NCBI GenBank assembly: GCA_030533445.1
Contig: CM060070.1
Span: 25,036,001-25,100,000, forward strand
Direction of reading: 5' to 3'
Length of the DNA stretch: 64,000 nucleotides
From: Cyprinodon diabolis
Taxonomy: Eukaryota; Chordata; Actinopteri; Cyprinodontiformes; Cyprinodontidae
Shown piece after piece: positions 38,295-50,100 of the stretch. The position numbers and the translations under genes were made by a program. The number at the start of each line of letters is the position of its first letter. Within the stretch, counting starts at the first letter, position 1. Under the pieces are notes generated by a model. That model made no database searches. It was not told where the DNA came from and worked only from the letters and a program-made list of their open reading frames with translations.

Positions 38295-40777
38295 CTATAA
38301 ACGATTGAGCAGGTTGTTCTGAATGTCCTCGTACACCTGGTTGTAGATTTCCTCTCTGGAATTCAAACCATTCAGATATTCTGCAACAAACATATTTAAA
38401 CATTCAATTCCAAAAAAAAGTTCAGATCACAAACTAGTTTAACAGTTCAATGAGATTTGGTTTAAAATCGCACCGATATTCAAACCGCTTTCCTCCATCT
38501 GCTTTCTGTGCTTCAGGTACATGGGCCACACGTGGCCGTCAAACAGGCCAGGAGGATCAGGGACCGTGTATTGCCTTGTACTAAAAGGAAAATAATCAAG
38601 AAACATGGAGTGAGGAAGTGGTAACTAATATTGATATAGAACATAGTAATGGCAGAAACGTAGCTTACCTTCTCCTTCTTTTGCATTCCTCGTAGGGGAT
38701 TGAGATGTAGTAGCACTTACTGAAAACATTCAGCAGGGGCCTACAAGAAAGATGAACACATTTTGAACACCGTTCACATTACACACTGCATCTAAAAAAA
38801 GCAGTAAGAAAACGGTTCATGCTCTCGCTTATCTGCATCTCAGCAGCATATTAAACACTCATCACTAGTACATGGAGTGCCTTCCACTCTGGTGTCACTG
38901 CAAAGGACCACTTTGAAAGAGCCACCCCTCTGCAGAGGCCCTTATCTCTAACTATCCAGCAAGAATGCAGGGGTCTACAAACATGGCCCAACGTGAACAT
39001 GCACAATCAGCACATGGCCCGACAAAACTAGCTTCCCTACAGTGTCTGCCTTTACTTGATTATTTGTGTTCCTGAGAACCAAGATTGCCCAATCGCTGGC
39101 TTTCACCCCTACAAGTTGGCTGCTGCACACATGCTAAGAAAACACTTTTCATCCATAGCTGGATTCAAACTAATACACAAAGCAACAATCAACTTACGGG
39201 TAGTTATACAGCAGAAAGCCTTCAACTATCAGGATGTGGATCTGCTCATCAGGGTTGGCCACATCTGGAACAGGAGCCAGGGGCACACCGTGAGAGCGGG
39301 CAAACTTTGCTGGGTTCTCAATCCAGGCTTTTATCGTGTTGGTCATGGCCTCCATGTCCATAGCTGTGATCACTGTGGAGCAAGAGACAGAAAGAAGGGA
39401 AATAATGGGAGGGGGAGGGGGGGGGGGGGGGAGAAGGTCAGAAAACTCCCAAACAAAAGCTGTAATGATTTATGAATGTGTTTCTGATTGGAAGTAACAG
39501 CAAATTCATGTTTTAGCTCTAATTGATGGAACTGAGGAGGATGGGGTCATCTCCATTATAGTCAAATATGAGTCACTGGCAGTCTTCAGTGAAGTCTTAC
39601 CATCCCACTGCCTAAAGCCGTCCTCCCCGACTTCTATTTGATCGGGTTTCTGAAATAACAGTGACCAATAAAACATTGCTGCAACCTCACAGCTCTGAAC
39701 ACTTGCAGATCTCACTCACATGCCACAAATGTTAGGCCAAACGAGTGAGGGGGGGGGGAAAATGGCAGAAGGAGAAGAACCACAGCAAATAGCATGCAAT
39801 AAAACAAGCAAGGGCTAGTATGCAAATATAGTATGGGGAAGACATAAATATGCTAAACGGGGATAGAGTTGCATAGAAATCAAGAAAAAGAACAGGGTGC
39901 TAGAAAAGGAAAGACCTTCTTCACTCACATACAAAGCTCAGGCAATACTAATGATTGAAAAAAAGACACACCAAACTATTGTTATATCTTAATCTGTTCA
40001 GGGAGACTCACCTTGAAGAAGTCATCTTGGTGCACAACACAGCAGTTGGGCAAAGTCTGAATCAGTTTATTAGTCAAAGTGGTTTTACCACCATTGGTGA
40101 CTCTGTAAAAAAAGAAAGAAAATTAAAAATCTTTTTTTAAAATGTTTAATTTATTGTTTAAACACCTTTGCTGTGTGTTAAAACCTCTGACAGAATAATC
40201 AGCAGGATAGGTGTCAGAGAAAAATAGGATAAAGCTCTGTAAAAAAAATCAAATATCTAGAAAATATAAATAAAGCATCACAACCGCAAGTTAGGTCTCC
40301 AGAGTCTATATAAAAATGTTTAATAATCAAGACAGTCATAATATGGAGACTGTAGATGAAATTGATAAATCTCCCTCCACTTTTGGAGCAAATCACGCGC
40401 TGATTTTTCAAAAGTCCCGCTCAATCCATGACAACAAATAAAACCGGAAGTTGCTTTAAAGGGCTTTCTGGCGGGCGGCTGATTAAAACATTCGCAAATC
40501 CTGAACATATGAACCATAAAAGGTATAAAAACCTCGATTGGATACTAATTGAATATGCAAACCATTTATTTTACAAACTATAAACAAATATGTTCTTTTT
40601 TTAACGGTAAACAACTATAGATTCTTTCTTTTTTTAAATAATCTTTTTCATTTTAATATAACACTAAGCGTTACATTTTCTACATGGGAAATATAGACAA
40701 TATGTAGTGGCTACACACAAACACGTTATTTTTAACATTAAGCACACTTACCCGCTAATTCCTATTATGTACTTCAT
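38295..40777 (-). CDS. nmrk2: Nicotinamide riboside kinase 2
   Basis: Coding exons (minus): 40752-40777, 40012-40102, 39601-39649, 39198-39372, 38669-38740, 38474-38580 and 38295-38380; 606 nt, 201 aa. Phases join correctly. The start [17 protein letters not shown] carries the P-loop at residues 9-16. QDDFFKP follows, with the catalytic Asp36, then [20 protein letters not shown] and [25 protein letters not shown], the lid and substrate region, comes next. The enzyme phosphorylates nicotinamide riboside to NMN for salvage NAD synthesis in the cytosol. NRK2 rather than NRK1 is favoured by [18 protein letters not shown] and the atcay-zfr2 neighbours. The human protein has a longer C-terminal tail; here the stop TAG sits right before a good donor (GTAAGC). 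Residue 97 at the exon 4/5 join reads Pro where mammals have Lys. Confidence 0.95.
39408..39434. repeat. G-rich tract in nmrk2 intron 3
   Basis: A run of G with few interruptions lies 40-60 bp upstream of the exon-4 acceptor. The coding strand is C-rich here. It could form a G-quadruplex or simply extend the pyrimidine tract. Confidence 0.8.
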
Positions 40778-40937
40778 TATTTCTCCTCTCGAAAGTCTCT
40801 TTACTTCGACTGAAATTAAAATTCAGGAACACTGAAGTCTGAAGCGATACTCCAACAAAGGTAAAGTTTTAAAACATTTAAACGTGTGGTCTTGTAGTCT
40901 TCTCTTCGCTCGCTGATGAGTGGGTGAAGCGTTTCAG

Positions 40938-40945
40938 TATATATC
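40938..40945 (-). promoter_or_regulatory. TATA-like box of nmrk2
   Basis: The minus strand reads GATATATACTG about 160 bp before the ATG. A start site about 30 bp downstream would give a 5' UTR of roughly 130 nt in one exon with the start codon. Confidence 0.5.
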
Positions 40946-41046
40946 AAGCCTGACTGGCATTGCGTCACAGCTACGTAGAGACGCCGTGTTCTCGTGCTAC
41001 AGCGTGCTCACATTTTTCCTTCGCGCTACGTGCCACTTCTCGCCAG

Positions 41047-41051
41047 CCAAT
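41047..41051 (+). promoter_or_regulatory. CCAAT box upstream of nmrk2
   Basis: CCAAT within AGCCAATCAGA lies about 100 bp upstream of the TATA-like box, in inverted orientation relative to nmrk2. Such inverted boxes are typical NF-Y sites. Confidence 0.45.
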
Positions 41052-41314
41052 CAGATTCCACGCAAGCCCCTAGGACAGCCTATCGGAGTGCGAAGACTGC
41101 AAACCATATGTTCCCCACACGGTCCGTACTCTTCCATTCAGCAGTTGATCCACCTCCAGAAACCACAGCTGTGGAAAACTACTATTGATGGTGTCGAATG
41201 GATGCACTTTAATAACAGTTGTGTCATGTCGGGTGGGATGTCTGCTGATGTTCCACAGTTAAGCTCACATTACGGTAAATGGCAGTCAGCGAGACGAATT
41301 TGGCACTGATTTAA

Positions 41315-41388
41315 AAACTATATATATATGTATGTGTGTATGTATGTGTGTGGGTGTGTGTGTGTGTGTGGGTGTGTGTGTGTGTGTT
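41315..41388. repeat. TA/TG mixed microsatellite
   Basis: TA repeats pass into GTAT and then GT/GGGT repeats over about 70 bp. Confidence 0.9.
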
Positions 41389-41656
41389 CATTTGGGGCTT
41401 TAACATTTTATTAAAACTGATCAAAATAAAAGAAATAATGAAATGGGAATAAAAGTTTTGGATCATTTAATGAGTATGCAGGCTTAATGTTTTATGACCC
41501 GGTTCTCATCTCACATGTGTATCTGGCACATACAGACAGAGAGCTTTTTTTGTTCAACAGTAAGATAAAAGAAAGAAACAGTAATTGGGGTAAATGTCAG
41601 TGGTTCAAATGAGAACTAGGACAACAAAATAAAGCCAGCTGAATGCATTACTATCC

Positions 41657-41658
<2 letters not shown>

Positions 41659-41710
<52 letters not shown>
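41659..41710. repeat. (TA)n microsatellite
   Basis: About 26 uninterrupted TA units. Confidence 0.95.
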
Positions 41711-41713
<3 letters not shown>

Positions 41714-42610
41714 TCAAAGTAGTACTCTAATGTTGAGTGATATGCAAAATAGTAGTTGCTTTGATAGAAACCTAATTCTGTAACTTAATACTGGACTTTT
41801 GATACATGTCTGTATATTGGGACTTCTAGGTTAATGTGAAAGATTATATGCTTACCAGTTCATATGGAAGAAGATTTTAAACTTTTAGCTTGTTCAAAAT
41901 ACATATTGCTTGAAAAATAAATTTTACCGAAGTCATTCGCTGAGACTGTTTTTCCCCCATAGATCGTTGTAATTGTTTCCATAACACTCTACAGTTTATA
42001 GTAGACACAGGACTTTTTAGGGAGGAATTTATTTGTTTGTCATATTTACAGCCAGCTTTGCAGTATGAATAATAATAGCCTGAACAAAGATTTCACAGCA
42101 ACAATGATACTATATACATGTTTATGTTGTGCTTTTACAGTGAACATTTATATTTTGGAAGGATTGTATTGATACATTATAAATAAAATAAATTTGCTAT
42201 AAATCAAAACACTTCACTTTACATTCTGACATTGGTTTAAATTGCATTTAAGTTTAGCAATAGGCACTCAGTTCACTCATTAAACCAGCCTCTTTAGAAA
42301 CAATGTAAAAAAAAAAAATGGCACTCAAAAAAAGAATGACAGAACCTTTTATTCAGAATACCCTACTTCAAATGAACAGAACTTAAATTAAAATTTTCAA
42401 ACAGTTTTCTCTCCCTACTGCAGTGTAGAAACCTAATATAAAAACACTACTTAAACAAGTTTTATTTTTTTGTGACGATCCATATCCAGTAGTGCAAATC
42501 AACATCAGAAATACATGTTAACAGGCCTGTGGTTGCTATATCCCCTCTTTTTAAGAATCTTAAAATATAGAAAACTTAAAAACTGATTTTAATCACCTCT
42601 TAACTAATAT

Positions 42611-43116
42611 TTAAAGCTACAGTGTGTAATTTTCAGCGACATCTAACGTCCAGACTGCAGACCGCAGCAACATGAACATCTCCCCCCCACCGCTTCTCCC
42701 CCCCAACAGTACGGCGAGCATTACGGGACAAAATGTCTTCCACGACGTCCGCATCACCTACCTTCTCAAGTGATGAGGTTTGTTTACATAGATAATTTTA
42801 CAGATAGTATTTCATTAGTCTGTGTGTTCAGTACCGTCTCAGTTCATGTCTCTCAACTTGCCGTAGTTACTTTCGAGCGTAATGGGCGATCTCGCAATCG
42901 CTAGTTTGTTGGCTCTGCGCTGCCGTAGCGCAAAGATGTCTGCCTCCATGGCTGCGAGACCCGCTCCTATGTAATTATAAATAACGAATTCTCAGGCAAC
43001 GCAAATATTAAGGTTAAGAGGCTGAGCTCGTAGATGATGATAAATAACATAGTTATGTATAATATATTACATTTCTGACTGTATATCCCTGTAATTATTA
43101 CACACTGTAGCTTTAA
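42611..43116. mobile_element. TTAA-flanked MITE with perfect 19-bp inverted ends
   Basis: The left end TTAAAGCTACAGTGTGTAA is exactly repeated in inverse at the right end (43098-43116). TTAA at both edges fits piggyBac-type insertion. The roughly 470 bp interior is much more CpG- and GC-rich than the surrounding DNA (for example 42640-42760 and 42880-42970). No ORF of useful length was found. Confidence 0.8.
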
Positions 43117-46100
43117 GGTAGTTAAAAAAATTAACAAAATTCAAGCTGCATAAATCCTATCTAAGATTAAATAGGGATAAGCAGCATTGAAACAAATGTT
43201 TTCCCCTCCAAACTATTGCAATTATATAGTACAGTTGCTAGCAGGGCCATAGGTGTGTAAAATTCAGCAACAAACCCTGAAAATTGCTTTTTAAAACATT
43301 TGCAAAGCACTGGGTCGTTCCCAGGAGTTCCTTTAATTACATTGTGCTATTTCCTCGCTACTAACAACTGTTAATGGTATTATGATAAAGTGAAACAGCA
43401 GGGGCAACAGCTGGGACGTGACAGGCCATGTCAACTTACAGAGCAGGGTTAACAGATGCTGAAACAGGCCAAAACTTTATTAGAATTTCAGATAAGGAGC
43501 GGCATTTCAGTCTGAAAATACAATGGACACGTTTTTTTCGGGAAAACAGTCCTTGTCTGACTGCACTGTGTAAAGAAAAAGGTTTGCTACAGAAGGGGTA
43601 AGGGTTATTTTGTAGAAAACTTGATTCAGGATTTTTTTATGACACTGACAGAGCTCTAAACGCCACAGCATAACATGATTTTTTTTTATTTAACACACAA
43701 ACTTTGCTGTAATGTTTGGACATATATATCCATTTTCTTTTTTATTGTGACATGTGCTGCAGTGTAAAAACCCACAATTCCGTACTTGTCTCATCAGAGA
43801 CTCCCAGACTTCACTTTCTATCAAAGCACAAAATTAATGAAAAAGAATTTAAAAACCAAAAGGCTTCAGGGTAGTTATCTATTTCAATTCACATGTCTTG
43901 TTCCAAGTGAAATCTCTAACTGTACAGGGTTAGTACTATTATTTCTATGAAAACCATGCATCTGGTATGTAGTAATATAAACATTTCACCTAAGATTTGT
44001 CTGAAGTCTGCCCATAAAACAAATATCTACAATGCATTTGTTATATAGATATGTCTTCCTATGTGATTTTTCTAGATCAGAAAATGCAAACTTGTAGTTT
44101 ATTATGAGTATAACGCAGGCACATCATAATACACAATAAAGTACAGATAGTAATTCACATAGCAACTGAGGCCTGAAAGAGAGGAGACTTACATAAATTA
44201 AGGTTAGTCTATTTGGACTTTTTTTTTTAAATGTCAGAAAGATTAAGACTGAGCTCGGAAAGGCCTTAGAGTTAAAGCAGCTAAGCAGCTATGAGGTAAA
44301 ATGAAAGAGAGATGAAGGCATCTTTTTTACTTTGCTATATCAGCATCTGAGCCAACAATTTCCTTAAAAGCATTATGTGCTTTTGTGCAAGGAGTTTGAT
44401 TTAGTGGTGCCCGCACATGAAACTCGCTGCATCCCAGAGACTCATATTTTACAACACAAGCCATTGAACCACTTTTCATTTTAAGCTATGAAAAAAATAA
44501 CATTTTCAACTACTCTGATTAATTCTGTGACATTAAATCAGCCATGATTGTAACCTTGGTCTCCCAGTCATGTAAGACCAAATTTGACATGACTGGGAAA
44601 AGTAAAGCAATGAATCAAATCCCTAATCATGGTGCAACAATTTAATATGAACCACAAATCCGATCCTACAACAGGTTATGTTGACCTCTATAAAAAAACA
44701 ACAACAAACATTTCCTTTAACAGAGCAGCCTTTTCCTGTTGGGAGACCATTCCATTGCTGATGGCGTGAGTGTTATGTGACAGAGCCGTCCCCTTTTTAA
44801 CTGCGAAGCAATATGAACTAGCAGCTGGATGTGGATAAAAGAGGGGAGAAAGTGTTCACATGCTGGATGCCTCCCCCTGCATACACAAAGACAAATGCAG
44901 GCAAGTAAAACTGATTTTTCCAGACATTTGCTCATTTTGCACAATCTGAATAAACTTTTTATTGTATTACATAAGCTTTAATTGACTAATTAATGTTAAT
45001 GTTACACAATACAAAAACATTAATGAGTCAATTAATATACATCTTAATTATCAACATACTTTGATAATCTACATATTTTCTTTCAAGAAAAAATTACCTT
45101 ACAAGACAAAGCCCTTTTGTAGCAAGCTTTATGCAGTGCTTGCAGTAAGAGAATTTGACTGTATACATTAGAAATAATATGGATGAATGATTCAGTTGGA
45201 GGGAGGGTATGAAATGCTCATGTTAACATATGTCTTTCTACGAAGTTAAAGTTCATTTGTGGATTTTTGTTCTCTATGACACATAGGATCTTCTTTTACT
45301 GCAGCCTGTGCAGCCTCTCTAACAAAATGCTGTGATGGTGGTGACAAAGGGAGTGCCCTGGTTTTTGTATGTTTCCTGCAGTGCTGAGGTATGTGGATTT
45401 GTGGGGTGGCCATTCATTCCCAAAGCACCACAGCATTTAAAGAAACTGGTAAACAATGCAATATAATAGCTCAGGGTATGAATGCATTTAGGAGATTAGA
45501 GGCTCTCTGCTTACTGTGTTCTGGGGATCAGATCTCACTGATTTGGGTAAACTGTATTTAGCTGAAGCTTTGAAACAATTCTAGAGTTTTCTTATTGGTT
45601 AGGGCAGTTCGATGCAGAGCTATGCATGCTTAAATCTTTATTTCCCTCTTGTTTAGCTCATTATAGTAGATCTTATTCCTCCCATTTGCCTTGTTTATGA
45701 CTGTAGAGATATTTTGAGTGTTAAATCTTTGTTTACAGTATGTCTCTCAGGTTACTGGTTTGAAACAGCTGAAAAGCGCAGAAAGCTGTTGATGTCTGTT
45801 ATAGTTCTATAATAATAAAGCACTGAATGGACTATAATAAAGTCAGTTTTAAGCAAACTAAAATATTATTATGCATCACACAACAAGTTCAAAAATGAAC
45901 CTAAACACCCCTGAAAAAAGCTCATTTTCACTAAAGATGAAAGAATTAGTTTTGACACAAATCTACCCTCCGGATCTTGAAAATTTGTTAAAGGAGAACT
46001 GCAGCGCAAGATGCTAGAAAGATTTTTATAGAATAAAGAAAACATTCCAACACCCAAACTGGATAATTCCTGTTATGTACAACAGATGTGTCTGGTTGTG

Positions 46101-46370
46101 CTAAAACATATGATATCTAATAATTCATCATCTAATTATTCTAAAAAAATTAAAGAAAGTAATGAGACTTTTCCAAAGAACAAATTATACTTTTTTATGT
46201 GATGAGCTGAGCGTTTATTATTGAAACTAAGTAGCCCACTGATATCAAATAAAATTTTTACTTTCTGTGATTATTTCTCACAATCTTCAATGTATTTTAC
46301 TAACATCTTATGAGGTGAGTAATTTTATCATATAATTCACCTCTTTTCACCCTTTAAGGTCACCACTTTG
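43117..46370. other. Intergenic region between nmrk2 and atcay
   Basis: No gene recognised. Two small hairpin-forming repeats occur (44567-44600 and 44978-45037). The atcay 3' UTR should extend leftwards from 47127 into the region beyond 46850. The ORFs are short and unconserved in appearance. Confidence 0.4.
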
Positions 46371-46374
46371 AAGA

Positions 46375-46850
46375 ACCATATTTTACTGCAGGAGTTGGTC
46401 TCCATCAGCTTTGCACACCTGAAATGGTTTGCCTGCTCTTGAAAGATACCCTGTCCTTCATAGTAACAGATCAAGCTCAGTTACAGTGAATGACAAACAT
46501 TCATGGATGCCAGTTTTAAGGTTTTGGCACCAATACTCAACTTAATTTGGGTTTTAAACTTTGACTCGATCATAACACAGTTATATTCTTTGCACTAGCC
46601 TAAACAATTCCATTAGAGCTCTGGTAAATAGCACTTTCTGGAAGATGAGCCTCTACTTAATTATAAGTCTTTTGCAGCCTCTAACAGATTTCCCTCCCCG
46701 TTTTTAAGCTACATCCATGCCTAACTTTGACTAGCTTTCCTATCCCTACTGAAAACTATTCCTACAGTATGATCATGTCACTACCATCTATTACTGTGGG
46801 AAAGCAGTGTTCTTGGTTATGTGCAATTTTAGAAGATCTAATTTTCTATA
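46375..46850 (-). repeat. Heavily decayed Tc1-like element downstream of atcay
   Basis: Blocks in the same order as teleost Tc1 elements are visible: a CAGCTTTGCACACCTG block, AAGCTCAGTTACAG, ACTTTGACTCGATCATAACACA, AATTCCATTAGAGCTCTGG, GTCTTTTGCAGCCTCTAACAG and a CTATCCCTACTGAAAA block. Similarity is low, so this is an old copy. Confidence 0.6.
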
Positions 46851-47127
46851 TACTTTTTTAATATTAAACAAATTATTTTCCATGATAAACTATACAAAGT
46901 CTATGGGATATGAATAATACCTTAAGTTTTTGTAAATGCAAAACTGACATATGTAATCTGCAGGCTTGATTTAGATAATGGAGCAAAGATGTAATTGGTA
47001 GATAAAACCAATTGCAACTTCACTCAAACTATTATAGAACAGAGCCATCTTGTGGCTAAAATAGTAAAAAACAACCACAACTGGGGTTTATTTTACCTTC
47101 ACCTTCATTGTTGTTTCCTTCTCATAG

Positions 47128-50100
47128 TTATTGCTCCACAATCATCGATTTCGGCCTGGAAAATAAAGATACCATTAGAACTTCTAAATGCACCCGAGCC
47201 ACCTGCAGTTCAACATTGTGATATGCCATGATTCAGTAGCCTATATGGGCCTTATACCTTACCTCACAGATTTCTGATTTGGCCCCTGTGGGACTGACTG
47301 CTGTTCATGCTGTCGTCTCTCCTGCTCCATCCTGCACACCCACCCACACACACATACAAAAGCTTTTCTATTTTTTCTTATTTCCAAGAAAATTTAGAGA
47401 TTTGTCACGAGCAACTAAATTAAGTAAAGCTACAGGTACAATGCTATTAAGTTTGACAGATATGCATGATGGTTACGATCTAATCAATATCAAATAAATC
47501 AGTGTTTCACCTCTCCTTCCTGGCTTTAATTCGTTCTTCATCATATCTAAAAGAAGAAAAACACTGTTCAGCCTTGTTACAGAAATGAAAGTGTAAGCCA
47601 ATCAAACCTTATACTGAAAACAGATCAGAGTAGGCTGGGGTTTTTTTTTGGTGAAATTTACATGCATTATAATTTTACAGCTGGAATAAGTGTTGCCTTT
47701 CTCCTGCAGCTCTATCTAGAGGCCGCACGTACTTACTGCATCACACACTCAGGAACATGGACGTGCTCCATGGGGACAATCTCTGCAAGTTCATCCAAAC
47801 TGTGGACATACCGAATCTTATTCATGAACTTGACACTGCAGAGAGAAACACAGAAAACATGAAGAGTTACAGCAAATAGTGATATGATACATCTTGTCAT
47901 TTATATGTTTGCATTGGATCTCTTTAGCCGTTCCTGCTGAAGCGTAAAGACAGGTGGGTTTAATTTAGTTTATTTTCACCTTAGATGAATGAGGAACCAG
48001 AATTAAGATTTAATTAAGTTTCAACACCGACATTGAAGTCATTGTGTATTTTTAGACCACTTAATGTTTAAACCTAACTCATGTAACATCCTTAATCTCT
48101 GTGTGCATCCTAGTGGTTAGGGTATAGAGCTTGGAATCCTTAGTTACTGAGTTTGAGCCCCACTCCCGCGGACTGCAAATCTGGGTCTCTGAGCAAAGAC
48201 CTTAACCCCACACTGCTCCCTGGGCATCCCATGATGGAAGCCCACAGCTCCCCAAGGGGATGGGATAAATGCAGAGATAAATTTCTACATTGTGAGACCA
48301 ATAAAGTTCATTTATAGAATTAATTACTGCTACATCCCACCTATTTGTTTAATACACTCAGAGAATAAAGCAGTAGCGTACAGATAAGGCTCATCCCCAG
48401 CATGAGTATCAGCATGGTGCCATTGTTTAAGGGGAAGGCATAAGAAAAGTCTAACCACTGTTAAAAACATAACTCTACACTTCAGCAAAATAAAGAAATT
48501 ATCAATTATTTAATTATTTGATTCAGGATCCTGTTTAACACTAAGTTAAATCTACACTGCGTTAGATCAATTCCAGTGCCAAGTGTAAAAAAGCTAGACT
48601 GGTGAAACCTGAAGTAAGTAATTCTAAGCTGAGCTGATTAAAAAGAAAGTTTAAATGTTCATAAACTTTTTTTTTTCTTCTATTTGTGAAATAAATAGTG
48701 TGCTAAACAGAAAAGGCTTGCCCAGGACAGCCTTTATGCAACACCTTCCAACACTATGAGTCAAGCATCCAAAGAATGTTAACATAGTTATTAAATACAG
48801 CATGAGGTGCACCACAGGAAGAATTACCATCTTAAGAGTTACCTGATAACTCAACATGCGGTGACACACTGGTTGGAAAATAAAACGTACACCGCAGTTT
48901 TGCTGGATGTGTGCCTCTGCAGGATTTGCTAAATCTTAAGTTAATGATAATGTACTGAAGAAGTAAACTTAAACTCAAAACATTGCTATTGTTTTGGTCC
49001 TTATGATTTTATCCTGGATGACAATATGGATTACTTACAATAGCAATTATACATATAGCTAGGGAAATCAAAGGTAAAATGAGGCTATCCTTTTGTTTTT
49101 GAGTGGTACCATAGCAACATCTCTGACTTTCTAATACTGCTGGAAGAAGCAGTTGCCAGCTGAATAACCGTCTTGGTGAAATGGAGAAATATTTTAAAAT
49201 CCTCAAGACCTACATGAAAATTATTGAACAGGTATGGTTGAATAAAGTCAATAAAAATGTATTACTTTTCATTTTAATAAAACATTGGCCACTGAGTGAT
49301 GAAAAAGATGATTTTTATAATACTCGATATTTTTACAAATCTACATAGGTAATCACTTAAAAAAAGTAAAACAATGATTTCTATAGCTTTAAATCTTGTG
49401 CTTATTCAGGATGCAGGTGTTCATGGATTGGCCTATTGATGTTACCTGATGAAAGGCCTGGATATCGCTAGAACAGTGCGGATAAACCATGTAGGATGAG
49501 CGATGATCAGAGACTTGAGATTCTTCCTTAATCTGCCACAAAAAACAAAAACAAAACAACCAGTAAAATAAATGTTTCATTCCAATTATCATTTTTTTTT
49601 TTTTCTGTATTTAGTGGACATAGAAGACACCGAACACCAAACCAGGTTTATCCAATCCTCTTGTGCTATAAACAGAGGTGAGTCATTTTCAGTCTACTGG
49701 CGGACAACATGTGACAGCTTCTATTACTCTCCCTGTCATATGTGTCAGAATCAGTGTCACACATAGCTGTCTGACCTTGAGGAAAAATGTTCAGTGTTTT
49801 TACATAGCAGACTATCCCTAATCCAACTTTCTGTAAAATTATTACAAACTGAGTCCACACTGGATGTTTTTTTAATCATCTGTATTCTTTTACCTTCTGT
49901 CAATCATTTGGTAACATTTTTTCAGCCAACTGATTCCAGGCATCTTATTTCGTGGAGTGGCTCCATTCATGTAAATGATCAGGTAATCTTCAGCCACCAG
50001 CATCTCAAGGCTGCTGACCACATATCTGCAGGTCAAAGGGGTGAGGATTTATTTCACAGTTATAATTATACGATGTGAAAAAATGCGGTCTAACCAATAG

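Noticed and set aside
44978..45037. Hairpin-like repeat of TTAATTGACTAATTAATG type
   Set aside because: Arms are short and AT-rich; expected by chance in this composition.
48091..48180. A functional tRNA gene
   Set aside because: It has A and B boxes but no cloverleaf pairing, and a SINE body and tail follow.
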